This document shows, in pieces, positions 53,220-61,567 of a stretch of 64,000 nt of DNA. The stretch spans positions 1 through 64,000 of the forward strand of contig NZ_FMDF01000220.1 of the NCBI RefSeq assembly GCF_900091955.1, given 5' to 3'. Under the pieces are notes generated by a model that had not been told where the DNA came from, ran no database searches, and saw only the letters and a list, made by a program, of their open reading frames with translations. A program made the translations under genes and the position numbers. This DNA is from Streptomyces sp. Ncost-T10-10d (lineage in GTDB: Bacteria; Actinomycetota; Actinomycetes; Streptomycetales; Streptomycetaceae). Positions within the stretch are counted from its first letter, which is position 1. Each line of letters opens with the position of its first letter.

Positions 53220-53455
53220 CTGCACCACGGCCTCCTCCAGGCGCCGGACCGGGATGTCGACGCCGGGCCCGATCAGCTGCCCCGTACCGTTGCCGGCTCC
53301 GCGCGACCGCTCAAGCAGCCGCCCGATACCCCGGCAGACCCCGCACGACCGCTCGAGCAGCTCTGCGATGCCGTGCCGACCACCCTGCTGTCCGGGCCCC
53401 GATCCGGTGACGCGGCCCTGCTCATTGCCCGCCCCCGCCACCGCAGGCAGGGCGG
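53220..53455 (+). pseudogene. PP2C/SpoIIE phosphatase C-terminal remnant
   Basis: The frame LHHGLLQAPDRDVDAGPDQL then LPRTVAGSARPLKQ, PLEQLCDAVPTTLLSGPRSG and DAALLIARPRHR matches the end of SpoIIE-type phosphatases (LYTDGLVE..., PLEQLCD..., DDVALLVAR). The DD metal ligands are altered to GD and the TDG is HHG, so it is inactive. The PLKQPPD / PLEQLCD pair looks like a short internal duplication. It lies directly upstream of the thiamine riboswitch region. Confidence 0.55.
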
Positions 53456-53550
53456 GCCGTCCGGGGGAGCTGCTCCTGGCGGAGATCCTTTCGGAGTACC
53501 GGTCCCGGCGATGAGGGCCGGAGCGATCGGGTTAGTCTGTCCGTCGTACC

Positions 53551-53628
53551 GGACACGGGGTGCCCCATCCGAGGGCTGAGATCACACCCGTCGAACCTGA
53601 ACCAGTTCGTACTGGCGGAGGGATGTCT
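53551..53628 (+). promoter_or_regulatory. TPP riboswitch (THI element)
   Basis: All THI-box landmarks are present in order: ACGGGGTGCC, GGCTGAGATCACACCCG, TCGAACCTGAACCAGTTCGT and ACTGGCGGAGGG. GACA (53552-53555) can pair with TGTC (53624-53627) as outer P1. The cytX ribosome binding site GGAGGG (53617-53622) is inside the 3' side of the aptamer, so thiamine pyrophosphate should block translation initiation directly. It controls the cytX-thiM-thiE-thiD operon. Confidence 0.95.
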
Positions 53629-53631
53629 TCC

Positions 53632-55036
53632 ATGCCTTTGGCGCATGTACCCGGCGGTCTGCCCGCCGACGGCCGGCAGACCGTCTTCGACGGACGGATG
53701 CCGACGGCCCCCGGCGACCTCCGTGTCGAAGCGCACGGTATAGAGCCGGTCCCCGAGAGCAACCGCTACGGCGGTCCCGGGCGCCTGTTCACCGTATGGT
53801 TCGCTCCCAATCTGACCATGACCGGCGTGTTCACCGGCACCGTCGGCATCGCCCTCGGACTGGACTTCGCAGCCGCGCTCACCGCCGTCGCGCTGGGCAC
53901 CGTCCTCGGCGCAATACCCACCGCCTATTTGGGCACCTGGGGGAGCCAGACCGGTGCCGGGCAGCTGCCGCTGGCCCGGCTCGCCTTCGGCCGCGGCGTG
54001 GCGGTGCCCGGCATCCTGCAGTGGCTGTCCTCGGTCGCCTGGGACGCGCTGATCGGGCTGTTCGGCGGGGACGCGCTCGCGCGGCTGTGCGGCTGGCCGT
54101 TCTGGCTCGGTGTCCTGGTCATGCTGGTGGCCCAGGGAGCCCTCGGCGTGCTGGGCTACGAGGCCATCCACCGGCTTCAGATCGTCATGACCTTCGTGCT
54201 CGCCGCCGCGTTCGCGCTGATCGCCTGGCGGCTGCTCGACGGTGTCCACCCCGCCGGCACCGGGACCGCGCACGGCGCGGACCAGGTCGGCGCGTTCGTC
54301 CTGACCAGCACCATCGCGCTGAGTCTGACCCTGTCCTGGGCTCCGTACGCCAGCGACTTCAGCCGCTACCTGCCGCGCACCACCTCGCGCCCACGCATCT
54401 TCTGGTGCACACTGCTCGGCCTTGTGGTGTCCTTCGTCGCCGTGCAGACACTCGGCCTGTGGGGCGCCTCCGTGCTGACCGACCAGACCGCCGCGGGCGT
54501 GGACGAGCTGCTGGGCGGCGGGGCCTTGGGCGCGTTCGGACTGCTCGCCGTGGCGCTGGCGGCCCTCAGCAGCAACGCCATGAACGACTACAGCGGTTCC
54601 TTGGCGCTGCAGACCGTGGGCGTGCGCCTTCCGCGCCCGGCGGCTGCCGCCCTCGCCGCCGTGCTCGGCTTCCCTCTCGTGCTGTGGATGCACGCCGCCG
54701 ACACCACGGACCGCTTCCAGAACGTGCTGCTGTTCGTCGGCTACTGGATTCCCGGTTTCGTGGCGATCGTCGTCGTCGACTGGCTCGCCCGGCCGGGCGA
54801 GGGGCGGCGCCGCGATCGACCTCGCCGCCGAGACCGCCCGGTCACAGCCCGGATGGCCCCCGTTGCTGGCGTTCGTCGTCGCCTTCGCTGCCGCCGTACC
54901 GTTCATGGACACCAGTCTGTACGTGGGCCCGGTGGCAGCCGCCCTGCACGGCGCCGACCTCTCGTACTACGTGGCGTTCCTCGTGGCCCTGGCGGTATAC
55001 GCCCCACTGCGGCTGTGCCACCGGCCGCAGGGCTGA
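53632..55036 (+). pseudogene. cytX: CytX-type HMP transporter, frameshifted
   Basis: ATG 53632 lies 10 bases after GGAGGG in the riboswitch; an in-frame ATG at 53623 is too close to it. NCS1-family membrane protein: the N-terminal VWFAPNLTMTGVFTGTVGI motif, then about nine helices (GVLVMLVAQGALGVLGYEAI, LLGLVVSFVAVQTLGLWG). Near 54800 one base is out of step, and the last helices (PPLLAFVVAFAAAVPFMDTS, YYVAFLVALAVYAPLRL) continue in another frame to TGA 55034-55036. The corrected product of about 467 residues should import the thiamine pyrimidine (HMP). The rest of the operon is intact, so a sequence error is a strong alternative to inactivation. Confidence 0.8.
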
Positions 55037-55099
55037 CCGCCGCCGGCCGACGGATCCCGACGTCCCGCCACCATCCCCTCCCGCACGGAGCGACTTCGA

Positions 55100-55918
55100 A
55101 TGCCCTCGACATCCTCGACATCCGCCGATCACACCGTCTTTGTCCCGCAGGCCCTCGTACGCGTGCGGACGGACTCCCCGCTGGTGCAGTGTCTGACCAA
55201 CTCGGTGGTCACCGGGTTCACCGCCAACGTCCTGCTGGCGCTGGGCGCTTCACCGGCCATGGTCGACCTTCCGGAAGAAGCCGGCCCGTTCGCCCGGATC
55301 GCCTCGGGCGTCCTGGTCAATCTCGGCACCCCGCACGCCGAGCAGCGCTCCGCCATGGTCGAGGCCGCGCGGGCGGCGGCCTCGGCCGGTACACCGTGGG
55401 TGCTCGACCCGGTTGCGGTCGGCGCCCTGCCGGTACGCACCGCGCTGGCACGAGAGCTCCTGGAGCTGCGGCCGACAGTCATCCGGGGCAACGCGTCCGA
55501 GATCATCGCACTCGCGGGCGCGGGCGGTGGCGGTCGTGGCGTGGATTCCTCCCACGGCGTCGAGGCCGCGAAGGAATCAGCACGCGCGCTGGCCCGTACG
55601 ACCGACTGCGTGGTCGCCGTGTCGGGGCCTGTCGACTTCGTCACCGACGGGGCGCGCAGTACCCGGATTGCCCACGGGCATGCCCTGCTGACCCGGGTGA
55701 CGGGTGGCGGCTGTGCGCTGGGTGCGGTGATGGCAGCCTTCGCGGCGGTCGACGAGGACCCCTTCACCGCGACGGTGGCCGCCGTCACCGCGTACACGGT
55801 CGCAGCCGAGCTCGCCGCGAAGCAGGCATCCGGGCCCGGCAGCTTCGCCGTCTCGTTCCTCGACGCGCTCGCCGCGCTGGAGGAATCCGACCTCGCCCAG
55901 CAGGCGGCGCTCTCGTGA
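55100..55918 (+). CDS. thiM: hydroxyethylthiazole kinase
   Basis: 272 residues from ATG 55100 (GGAGCG upstream). ThiM motifs: PLVQCLTNSVVTGFTANVLL, LALGASPAMVDLPEEA, NLGTPHAEQRSAMVEAA, PWVLDPVAVGALPVRT, NASEIIALAG and the ATP-site VTGGGCALGAVMAAF. It phosphorylates 4-methyl-5-hydroxyethylthiazole for thiamine salvage. Its stop overlaps the thiE start (GTGA). With the transporter and ThiD it makes a salvage-oriented set. Confidence 0.95.
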   Translation: MPSTSSTSADHTVFVPQALVRVRTDSPLVQCLTNSVVTGFTANVLLALGASPAMVDLPEEAGPFARIASGVLVNLGTPHAEQRSAMVEAARAAASAGTPWVLDPVAVGALPVRTALARELLELRPTVIRGNASEIIALAGAGGGGRGVDSSHGVEAAKESARALARTTDCVVAVSGPVDFVTDGARSTRIAHGHALLTRVTGGGCALGAVMAAFAAVDEDPFTATVAAVTAYTVAAELAAKQASGPGSFAVSFLDALAALEESDLAQQAALS

Positions 55919-56592
55919 CCGCGGCACCGGTGGATCTGTCGGTCTACCTGGTCACGGACGCGGCCCAGTGCGCGGCCCGCGGCCGAAGCGTGGCCGAGAC
56001 CGTCGCCCGGGCCGTGGCCGGCGGCGTCACCGCCGTGCAGATCCGGGAGAAGCACGCCGCCGGAAGGGAGTTCCTGCGGACGGTCCTGGAGGTGGCCGCC
56101 GTCGTCCCCGAACGGGTGGCGCTGATCATCAACGACCGGGTGGACGTGTTCCTGGCGGCCCGGGCAGCCGGGGCGCGCGTCACCGGGGTCCACGTCGGCC
56201 AGTCGGATCTGCCGCCGGCCGCGGTACGCGAACTGATCGGTGAGCACGCGGTCCTGGGCCTGAGCGCAGCCAGCCCCGGCGAACTGCGCGCCGCCGCCGA
56301 AGGTCCGGCACGCGTCCACCACATCGGCATCGGCGCGCTGCACGCGACCCGGACCAAGGCGGATGCCCCGGCGGCACTCGGCCATGACGGTTTCGCCCGC
56401 CTCGCCCGGCTCAGCGATCTGCCGGTCGTGGCCATCGGCGGCGTCACCCCGGCCGACCTGCCGCGCCTGCGGGATGCCGGGGCGGCGGGTGCCGCCGCCG
56501 TCTCCGGTATCTGCGCGGCCGAGGACCCCCGAGCAGCGGCCCGCGCCTACGCCCGGGCATGGACCCGCAACCGAGAGGAGAGCCACATATGA
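55915..56592 (+). CDS. thiE: thiamine-phosphate synthase
   Basis: 225 residues from GTG 55915, overlapping the thiM stop by four bases. ThiE TIM barrel: VDLSVYLVTDAAQC, VTAVQIREKHAAGREFL, LIINDRVDVFLAARAAG, GVHVGQSDLP, GLSAASPGELRAA and VVAIGGVTPADLP. It joins HMP-pyrophosphate and thiazole phosphate to give thiamine phosphate. Its stop overlaps the thiD start (ATGA). Confidence 0.95.
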   Translation: MTAAPVDLSVYLVTDAAQCAARGRSVAETVARAVAGGVTAVQIREKHAAGREFLRTVLEVAAVVPERVALIINDRVDVFLAARAAGARVTGVHVGQSDLPPAAVRELIGEHAVLGLSAASPGELRAAAEGPARVHHIGIGALHATRTKADAPAALGHDGFARLARLSDLPVVAIGGVTPADLPRLRDAGAAGAAAVSGICAAEDPRAAARAYARAWTRNREESHI

Positions 56593-57386
56593 CCGCGCCG
56601 CCCCGCGTGCTGACGATCGCCGGATCCGACTCCGGCGGAGGAGCCGGAATCCAGGCCGACCTGAAAACCATGCTGGCGCTCGGCGCCCACGGCATGAGCG
56701 TGCTCACGGCTGTCACGGCACAGAACTCTCTGGGCGTGCAGGGCGCATGGGAACTCCCCGTGGAGGCGGTGCGCGCGCAGTACCGCAGTGTCGTGGACGA
56801 CATCGGTGTCCAGGCGGTCAAGACGGGGATGCTGTCCTCGCCCGAGCTGGTCACGGCGGTCGCCGAGCTGTTGTCGGACGTGGCGGCCCCGGTTGTCGTG
56901 GACCCGGTGAGTGTGTCCAAGCACGGCGACAAGCTGCTGGCCGACGACGCGCTGGATGCCGTACGGACCGCGCTGCTGCCGGTCGCGACGGTGGCCACGC
57001 CGAATCTCGACGAGGCCGCGCAGCTCACCGGCATCACGGTGACGGACGAAGCAGACATGCGCCACGCCGCCGCACGGCTGCTCACGTACGGGCCCCGTTG
57101 GGTGATGGTGAAGGGCGGCCACCTGCCGGGCAAGGCGGCGGACCTGCTGACGGACGGCGAGGAGGAGCACTGGCTGCGCGCTCCGCGGCACGACAACCGG
57201 CACACCCACGGCACGGGCTGCACGCTCGCCTCGGCCATCGCGGTGGGCCTGGCACAGGGCCGCCCGGTACCGGATGCCGTGCGCCGGGCCAAGGAGTACG
57301 TCACCGCGGCGATCGCGGCCGGGTTCGCGCTGGGGGCGGGCATCGGGCCGGTGGACCACGGGTGGCGGATCCACGCGCGCAGCTGA
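56589..57386 (+). CDS. thiD: HMP / HMP-phosphate kinase
   Basis: 265 residues from ATG 56589 with GAGGAG upstream. Ribokinase-like ThiD motifs: VLTIAGSDSGGGAGIQADLK, TMLALGAHGMSVLTAVTAQN, VKTGMLSSPELV, VVDPVSVSKHGDKLL, VMVKGGHLPG and the anion hole NRHTHGTGCTLASAIAVGLA. It phosphorylates 4-amino-5-hydroxymethyl-2-methylpyrimidine twice. Last gene of the thiamine operon, followed by a hairpin shared with the convergent ABC exporter gene. Confidence 0.95.
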   Translation: MTAPPRVLTIAGSDSGGGAGIQADLKTMLALGAHGMSVLTAVTAQNSLGVQGAWELPVEAVRAQYRSVVDDIGVQAVKTGMLSSPELVTAVAELLSDVAAPVVVDPVSVSKHGDKLLADDALDAVRTALLPVATVATPNLDEAAQLTGITVTDEADMRHAAARLLTYGPRWVMVKGGHLPGKAADLLTDGEEEHWLRAPRHDNRHTHGTGCTLASAIAVGLAQGRPVPDAVRRAKEYVTAAIAAGFALGAGIGPVDHGWRIHARS

Positions 57387-57414
57387 CGCCGGTCGATGAT
57401 TCCCGCACCGCCGG

Positions 57415-57452
57415 TCGCCACACGGCCTCGCCGTGCGGTGCCTGTGTGGCGA
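57415..57452. terminator. bidirectional terminator hairpin
   Basis: TCGCCACAC (57415-57423) and GTGTGGCGA (57444-57452) are perfect reverse complements, with an inner GGC/GCC stem. It lies between the convergent ends of thiD and the ABC exporter gene and can serve both strands. Confidence 0.75.
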
Positions 57453-57478
57453 GTTCGGCGCGGGCACCGGGCTCGCGT

Positions 57479-59293
57479 TCAGCGCAGGTCGGCCCGAGCG
57501 GGGGTGTCGTCGAGGAAGCCGCCCGATTGATGCTGCCACAGCTTCGCGTAGGCGCCGTGCGACGCGAGCAACTCCTGGTGCGTGCCCTGCTCGACGATCC
57601 GTCCGCGGTCGAGGACGACGAGCCGGTCCATGGTGGCGACCGTGCTCAGCCGGTGTGCCACCACGAGCGCAGTCCGCCCCTCCATGAGCCGCCACAGAGC
57701 CTCCTGGACGAGGATTTCGCTCTCGGAGTCCAGTGCGCTGGTCGCCTCGTCGAGCAGCAGGATCGGCGCGTCGCGCAGGATCGCCCTGGCGAGGGCGACC
57801 CGCTGGCGCTGTCCGCCGGACAGCTTTACACCGCGCTCGCCCACCATGGTGTCGAAGCCTTCCGGCAGCGCGTCGGCGAACTCTGTGACATGCGCCGCCT
57901 CGGCCGCGCGGCGGATCTCGGCGTCGGTGGCGTCCGGCCGGGCGAACGCGATGTTGTCCCGCAGCGTGCGGTGGAACATCGCGGGGTCCTGCGGCACGTA
58001 GGCGATCAGGCTGCGCAGGTCGGCCTGGCGCAGCATGCTGATGTCCTGCCCCCCGATCAGGATGCGGCCGGCGTCGATGTCCGCCATGCGCAGCAGCAGC
58101 CGGCTGAGCGTGGTCTTGCCCCCGCCGGACCGGCCGACGAGACCGATTTTCGCCCCGCTGGGCACAGCCAGGTCGAGGCCCTCGAAGAGCGGCTCGGCGC
58201 CTGCGTGGGCAAAGGTCACGTGCTCGAAGTGGACATCAGCGGTCCGGGACAGCAGCGGCTCCGGCGCGGCCGGGTCGAGAACGGTCGGTGGCCTCAGCAG
58301 CAGTTCGGTGAACTGAGCGGCTTCCGTCATCGAGCTCTCCAGGCGGCGGTAGATCTGGTTGAACTCGAACATGATCCGCGTGGCGTTCGTGTAGTACGTG
58401 AAGGCGACCACGATCGCCTCCACGCCGTGCCCGCCCCCGCCGATCGCGACCGCGAGCAGCAGGCCCAGCGCGTTGGTCAGCACGGACATCGGCGCTACCA
58501 GTGTGTCGATGCGCAGGTTGCCGTAGTCCCACGACCGCAACGTGAGCCGCCGCGACACCGCGACGCGGGAGCGGTGCTCGGCGGCCTCGCGCTCCTCGGC
58601 GGCGAACGCCCGGACCGTGTCCATGTTCATCAGGCTGTCGGCGACGTGGCCCGACACCCGGGCGATTGCCTCCTCACGCTGGTCGACGAGCGTCTGACGG
58701 CGGCGGATGAGGGGGGTCACGCACAGCGCCGTCAGTGCGATCATCGCCAAGAGCCCGACAACGAGAAGCGGTTCGTAGCGCCAGAGCACCACCGAGCCGA
58801 ACAACAGGGGCACGAAGCTGCCCACGACCGAGAACGTCAGTGTGTCGACGAACTCCTCGAAGCGGGACGCGAAGCTCAGGACCCGCTTGGTCAGCGACCC
58901 GGCGAAGTTGTCGTGGAAGAACGTGGCGTCCTTGGCGAACAGCTCGTCCATCCCGATCACGTACAGGTGCTCGATGCCGAGAGCGTCGAGGCGGTTCAGG
59001 CAGTGCAGGCCGACGCGCCACAGCGTCTCCGCGAGCAGCAGGACGCCGGCGAAGCCGAGAATGTAGGGCAGCGTCGAGCCGATGGTGATTCCGGAGTCGC
59101 CGGCGATCCGGCCCACGAGCTTCGCGACGAGCAGCGGCGCGATGTAGTTGATGCCGATATTGCCCAGCGCCGGCAGCAGCATCGCGGGCACCGTCAGCCG
59201 CTTGAGCCGGGCCAACTCCCGCCCGTAGTAACGAAGGGCGAGGAGCACCGAGCCCCCGCCGGGCGGAACCTCGCGTAATTCAGGCACTCCCAT
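57479..59293 (-). CDS. ABC exporter, fused permease-ATPase
   Basis: 604 residues from ATG 59293. N-terminal six-helix exporter domain (TVPAMLLPALGNIGINYIAP, FAGVLLLAETLWRVGL, SFVPLLFGSVVLWR, LLVVGLLAMIALTALCVTPL). C-terminal ATPase has Walker A GLVGRSGGGKTTLSRLLL, signature KLSGGQRQRVALARAIL, Walker B ILLLDEATSALDSES and the His loop VVAHRLSTVA. It works as a dimer exporting lipids, peptides or drugs; no partner half-transporter is adjacent, so a homodimer is likely. Substrate unknown. Confidence 0.92.
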   Translation of the reverse strand: MGVPELREVPPGGGSVLLALRYYGRELARLKRLTVPAMLLPALGNIGINYIAPLLVAKLVGRIAGDSGITIGSTLPYILGFAGVLLLAETLWRVGLHCLNRLDALGIEHLYVIGMDELFAKDATFFHDNFAGSLTKRVLSFASRFEEFVDTLTFSVVGSFVPLLFGSVVLWRYEPLLVVGLLAMIALTALCVTPLIRRRQTLVDQREEAIARVSGHVADSLMNMDTVRAFAAEEREAAEHRSRVAVSRRLTLRSWDYGNLRIDTLVAPMSVLTNALGLLLAVAIGGGGHGVEAIVVAFTYYTNATRIMFEFNQIYRRLESSMTEAAQFTELLLRPPTVLDPAAPEPLLSRTADVHFEHVTFAHAGAEPLFEGLDLAVPSGAKIGLVGRSGGGKTTLSRLLLRMADIDAGRILIGGQDISMLRQADLRSLIAYVPQDPAMFHRTLRDNIAFARPDATDAEIRRAAEAAHVTEFADALPEGFDTMVGERGVKLSGGQRQRVALARAILRDAPILLLDEATSALDSESEILVQEALWRLMEGRTALVVAHRLSTVATMDRLVVLDRGRIVEQGTHQELLASHGAYAKLWQHQSGGFLDDTPARADLR

Positions 59294-59829
59294 ACCACCC
59301 CTGTGTTGTCCTGCGGCAGCTCGTCACGCGCTTCTCCGGGGAGAAGTCGTTGCCTCATGTCCGTGCGGAGTTCCGGTTCGAGTGAGTGCCTTCGCCCAGG
59401 TCGTCTTCCGAAGGCGGGGCACGACGGCGGAGCCCCCGCGCTGCTCGTGGCGATGCATCCGTGCGAGTACGGGGAGGCCAGGAATCGCAGTGTCCCGCGG
59501 GGCCGCCCGCGGTGTCCAAGCGTTTTTTCAGCCGACGGTGACCCGCAGCCGCTGCGCAGGCGCCGGCGAGGCCCGCTCCCCGACGAGTACCCCGCCGGGG
59601 AGCGGCCCATTTTCACGCCCGGAAGCGTGCCCGCCATGAACCTTGCTGGTGTGCGGCGATCCTGATCCCTGGGAGGTCATTTCCGTCAGCGTGATCGTGG
59701 CTCGATGGCAGATGCGCACGGTCTTGACTCGGGCGAGGGAGAGTCATCGGGCTGCCATGGAGGTCGCAGAGGCCAACCACCGGAGCGCGTCAGATGTTCT
59801 TTTCTGATGGCGCTGTCAGAGGCGCCGCG
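59294..59829. other. intergenic, no gene recognised
   Basis: About 540 bases. Overlapping frames on both strands have no starts, ribosome binding sites or motifs. It should contain the ABC exporter promoter at its left end and the -35 region of the DUF4253 gene at its right end. Confidence 0.5.
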
Positions 59830-59835
59830 TAGATT
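59830..59835 (+). promoter_or_regulatory. -10 box of leaderless DUF4253 gene
   Basis: TAGATT is followed by six bases (CCGGTC) and then ATG 59842, with no ribosome binding site, the same layout as at 39565 and 39957. Confidence 0.55.
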
Positions 59836-59841
59836 CCGGTC

Positions 59842-60570
59842 ATGCCCGAACCTTCGAGTGAAGATCTGAAGCGACTGCTGGACGACTTGCCGCCAGGCAG
59901 ACTGACGGGACCGTGTCATCCTCCGCATCCGGTGGTGTGGATGAGCGACGGGCCGGTCTCGGACGCGGCCGACTGGTGGATGCGGCTGTACTCCCGCCGT
60001 TCTCAGACCAACCTCTACCCGCTGCTGCTCGAGTACCCCGACGATTCGGTCGAGCCCGTGGGCGGTGACTACGAGGTTGCCGCCGATGCCGCCTCATACT
60101 TCCGCAGCGAGTGGACGGACGATGCGTGGCCACCTTTCAAGGAGTGGCCAGGCCTCGCGACACCTGCCGCAACTGTGACCGACGCTGACGCGTGCGCGGC
60201 GGCACTGGCGACCGCAGTTGCCCGCGACGGCCGAGCCCGGTGTCTCGCACTCGTCCAGGTCGCGCGGGGCGCTGACGCGCCCGCTGCCCTGAGTTGGCTC
60301 GGCATGACCAATCACATGACTGCGCAGGAGCTGTCGGCTGTGCTGCGCTCCTGGGAGGACCGGTTTGGTGTCCGTGTTGTGGGCCTTGGGCATGGAAGCC
60401 TGTATGTCTCGGTTGCTGCTCCGCCGACAGACGTCCACCAGGCCCGTGTCCTTGCTGCGGAGCACTACCTCACCTGCCCGGACATCTTCTACGAATACCC
60501 GGAAGTGGACTGGTCCACGTATCACGAGGAGCTCATGAAGGATCGCGAATGGCGGTTCTGGTGGGACTGA
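59842..60570 (+). CDS. DUF4253 domain protein
   Basis: 242 residues from ATG 59842. The C-terminal DUF4253 domain shows LSAVLRSWEDRFGVRVVGLG, HGSLYVSVAAPPTDVHQARV, LAAEHYLTCPDIFYEYPEVD and the terminal LMKDREWRFWWD. The N-terminal part (SDAADWWMRLYSRRSQTNLY, PLLLEYPDDSVEP) is also typical. Cytoplasmic; function unknown, though the family is found in multiple copies in actinomycetes and near polymorphic toxin loci, where immunity roles have been suggested. Probably translated from a leaderless mRNA. No operon partner. Confidence 0.85.
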   Translation: MPEPSSEDLKRLLDDLPPGRLTGPCHPPHPVVWMSDGPVSDAADWWMRLYSRRSQTNLYPLLLEYPDDSVEPVGGDYEVAADAASYFRSEWTDDAWPPFKEWPGLATPAATVTDADACAAALATAVARDGRARCLALVQVARGADAPAALSWLGMTNHMTAQELSAVLRSWEDRFGVRVVGLGHGSLYVSVAAPPTDVHQARVLAAEHYLTCPDIFYEYPEVDWSTYHEELMKDREWRFWWD

Positions 60571-60649
60571 GAGCCGTCTCTTTGGTGAGGCAGTGGTAGC
60601 AGATCAGCGCGGCGGCGATGCCTGCGAAGGCAAGGAAGTGCTCGGGCTT

Positions 60650-60840
60650 GCGTTAAGCCGGGCTCCACGGCGTTGATCCGCATGTTCGGGAATGCCTTCG
60701 TGTACTGCACGGTGATCACGTTGACCGCTGTCTTCGACGCCGGGTAGGCCACGCCCGGGCACGCGTACGAGGGGGCACCCGCAGTGGTGAGCCGGGTCAG
60801 CGAGGCCCGGCCGCTGCTGACGTTGCACACACCGCAGTCC
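60650..60840 (-). pseudogene. short-chain dehydrogenase fragment
   Basis: About 60 residues of an SDR survive: CNVSSGRASLTRLTTAGAPS, YACPGVAYPASKTAVNVITV and QYTKAFPNMRINAVEPGLTQ. The YPASK block holds the catalytic Tyr and Lys, and NVSSG the catalytic Ser, but the Rossmann N-terminus is missing at the right-hand edge near 60840, where the regulator remnant on the other strand begins. The C-terminal tail is also lost. Confidence 0.75.
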
Positions 60841-61173
60841 CGGCGCGCGATGGAGACCGCGGTGGTCGCCGACCTGCGAATCACCGCCGGCCGGTACCCG
60901 GACGACCAGCAACTGTGTCGCCTGGTCGCAGAGTTGCGCACGAACAGCGACAGGTTCGCTGGACTTTGGGATGCGGGCGCCGTGGGTCAGCACGAGGCCG
61001 GGCGCAAGACCATCGAGCACCCACAGGTGGGGCCCCTGGCGCTGGACTGCGACGTGCTCAGCGTGGCGGGCAGCGACCTGCGCATCATGATCTGCACCGC
61101 CGAGCCCGGCACCCGGGACGCCGAGCACCTTGCGCTCCTCGCCGTCGTCGGTACCCAGACACTCATCGGATAG
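60840..61173 (+). pseudogene. MmyB-type XRE regulator, C-terminal remnant
   Basis: The frame METAVVADLRITAGRYPDDQ then LCRLVAELRTNSDRFAGLWD, RKTIEHPQVGPLALDCDVLS and LRIMICTAEPGTRDAEHLAL matches the MmyB-like ligand domain at the end of Streptomyces XRE regulators. The N-terminal helix-turn-helix is gone, so it cannot bind DNA. Such regulators often sit divergent to an SDR gene, and here the SDR remnant faces it directly. Confidence 0.75.
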
Positions 61174-61300
61174 CCGCCCTGCCACAACCAATCCTCCCTC
61201 TCGGTTTCCGTCCGCAGGTCACCGGCCTGGGGCGGGGACGCAAGGCGAACAAGCCCGGGAACTCCGGAGCAGGGGGAATCAAGGTTCCGGCGCATCCTTC

Positions 61301-61564
61301 ATGTACGGCTTCATGTACGGCGCAGGTGACATGCGGGTCGGAGAGGTTCCCGCCCCGCGCATCGTGGAGCCCACCGATGCGGTCGTGTGCGGGTCGGACC
61401 TGCCCCACCGCTGCACGCCTGCCAGCGACGAGGGCGTCCCCATGGGGGCGGAGTGCCTCGGGGGCGTCGAGGAGACCGGCCCCGAGGCCATGCAACCGAA
61501 ACAGGGCGACTTCGTCATGGGCCTTGACCCAACTCATTGTACGAAGGGCTGGCCATCAGGATGA
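61301..61564 (+). pseudogene. zinc alcohol dehydrogenase N-terminal remnant
   Basis: FMYGAGDMRVGEVPAPRIVE then PTDAVVCGSDLPHRC, GVPMGAECLGGVEETGPEAM and KQGDFVMGL follow the N-terminal GroES-like domain of zinc-dependent dehydrogenases with small internal deletions; GHE at the zinc site has become GAE. The coenzyme domain is absent. At its start TTCATGTACGGC is duplicated in tandem (61299-61322). Confidence 0.7.
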
Positions 61565-61567
61565 CGC

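Noticed and set aside
53560..56592. A 1010-codon open frame joining transporter, unknown middle and ThiE
   Set aside because: The middle is arginine/glycine-rich shadow of thiM; the frame joins the first part of cytX to thiE only because no stop intervenes in GC-rich antiframes. The real genes are cytX, thiM and thiE.
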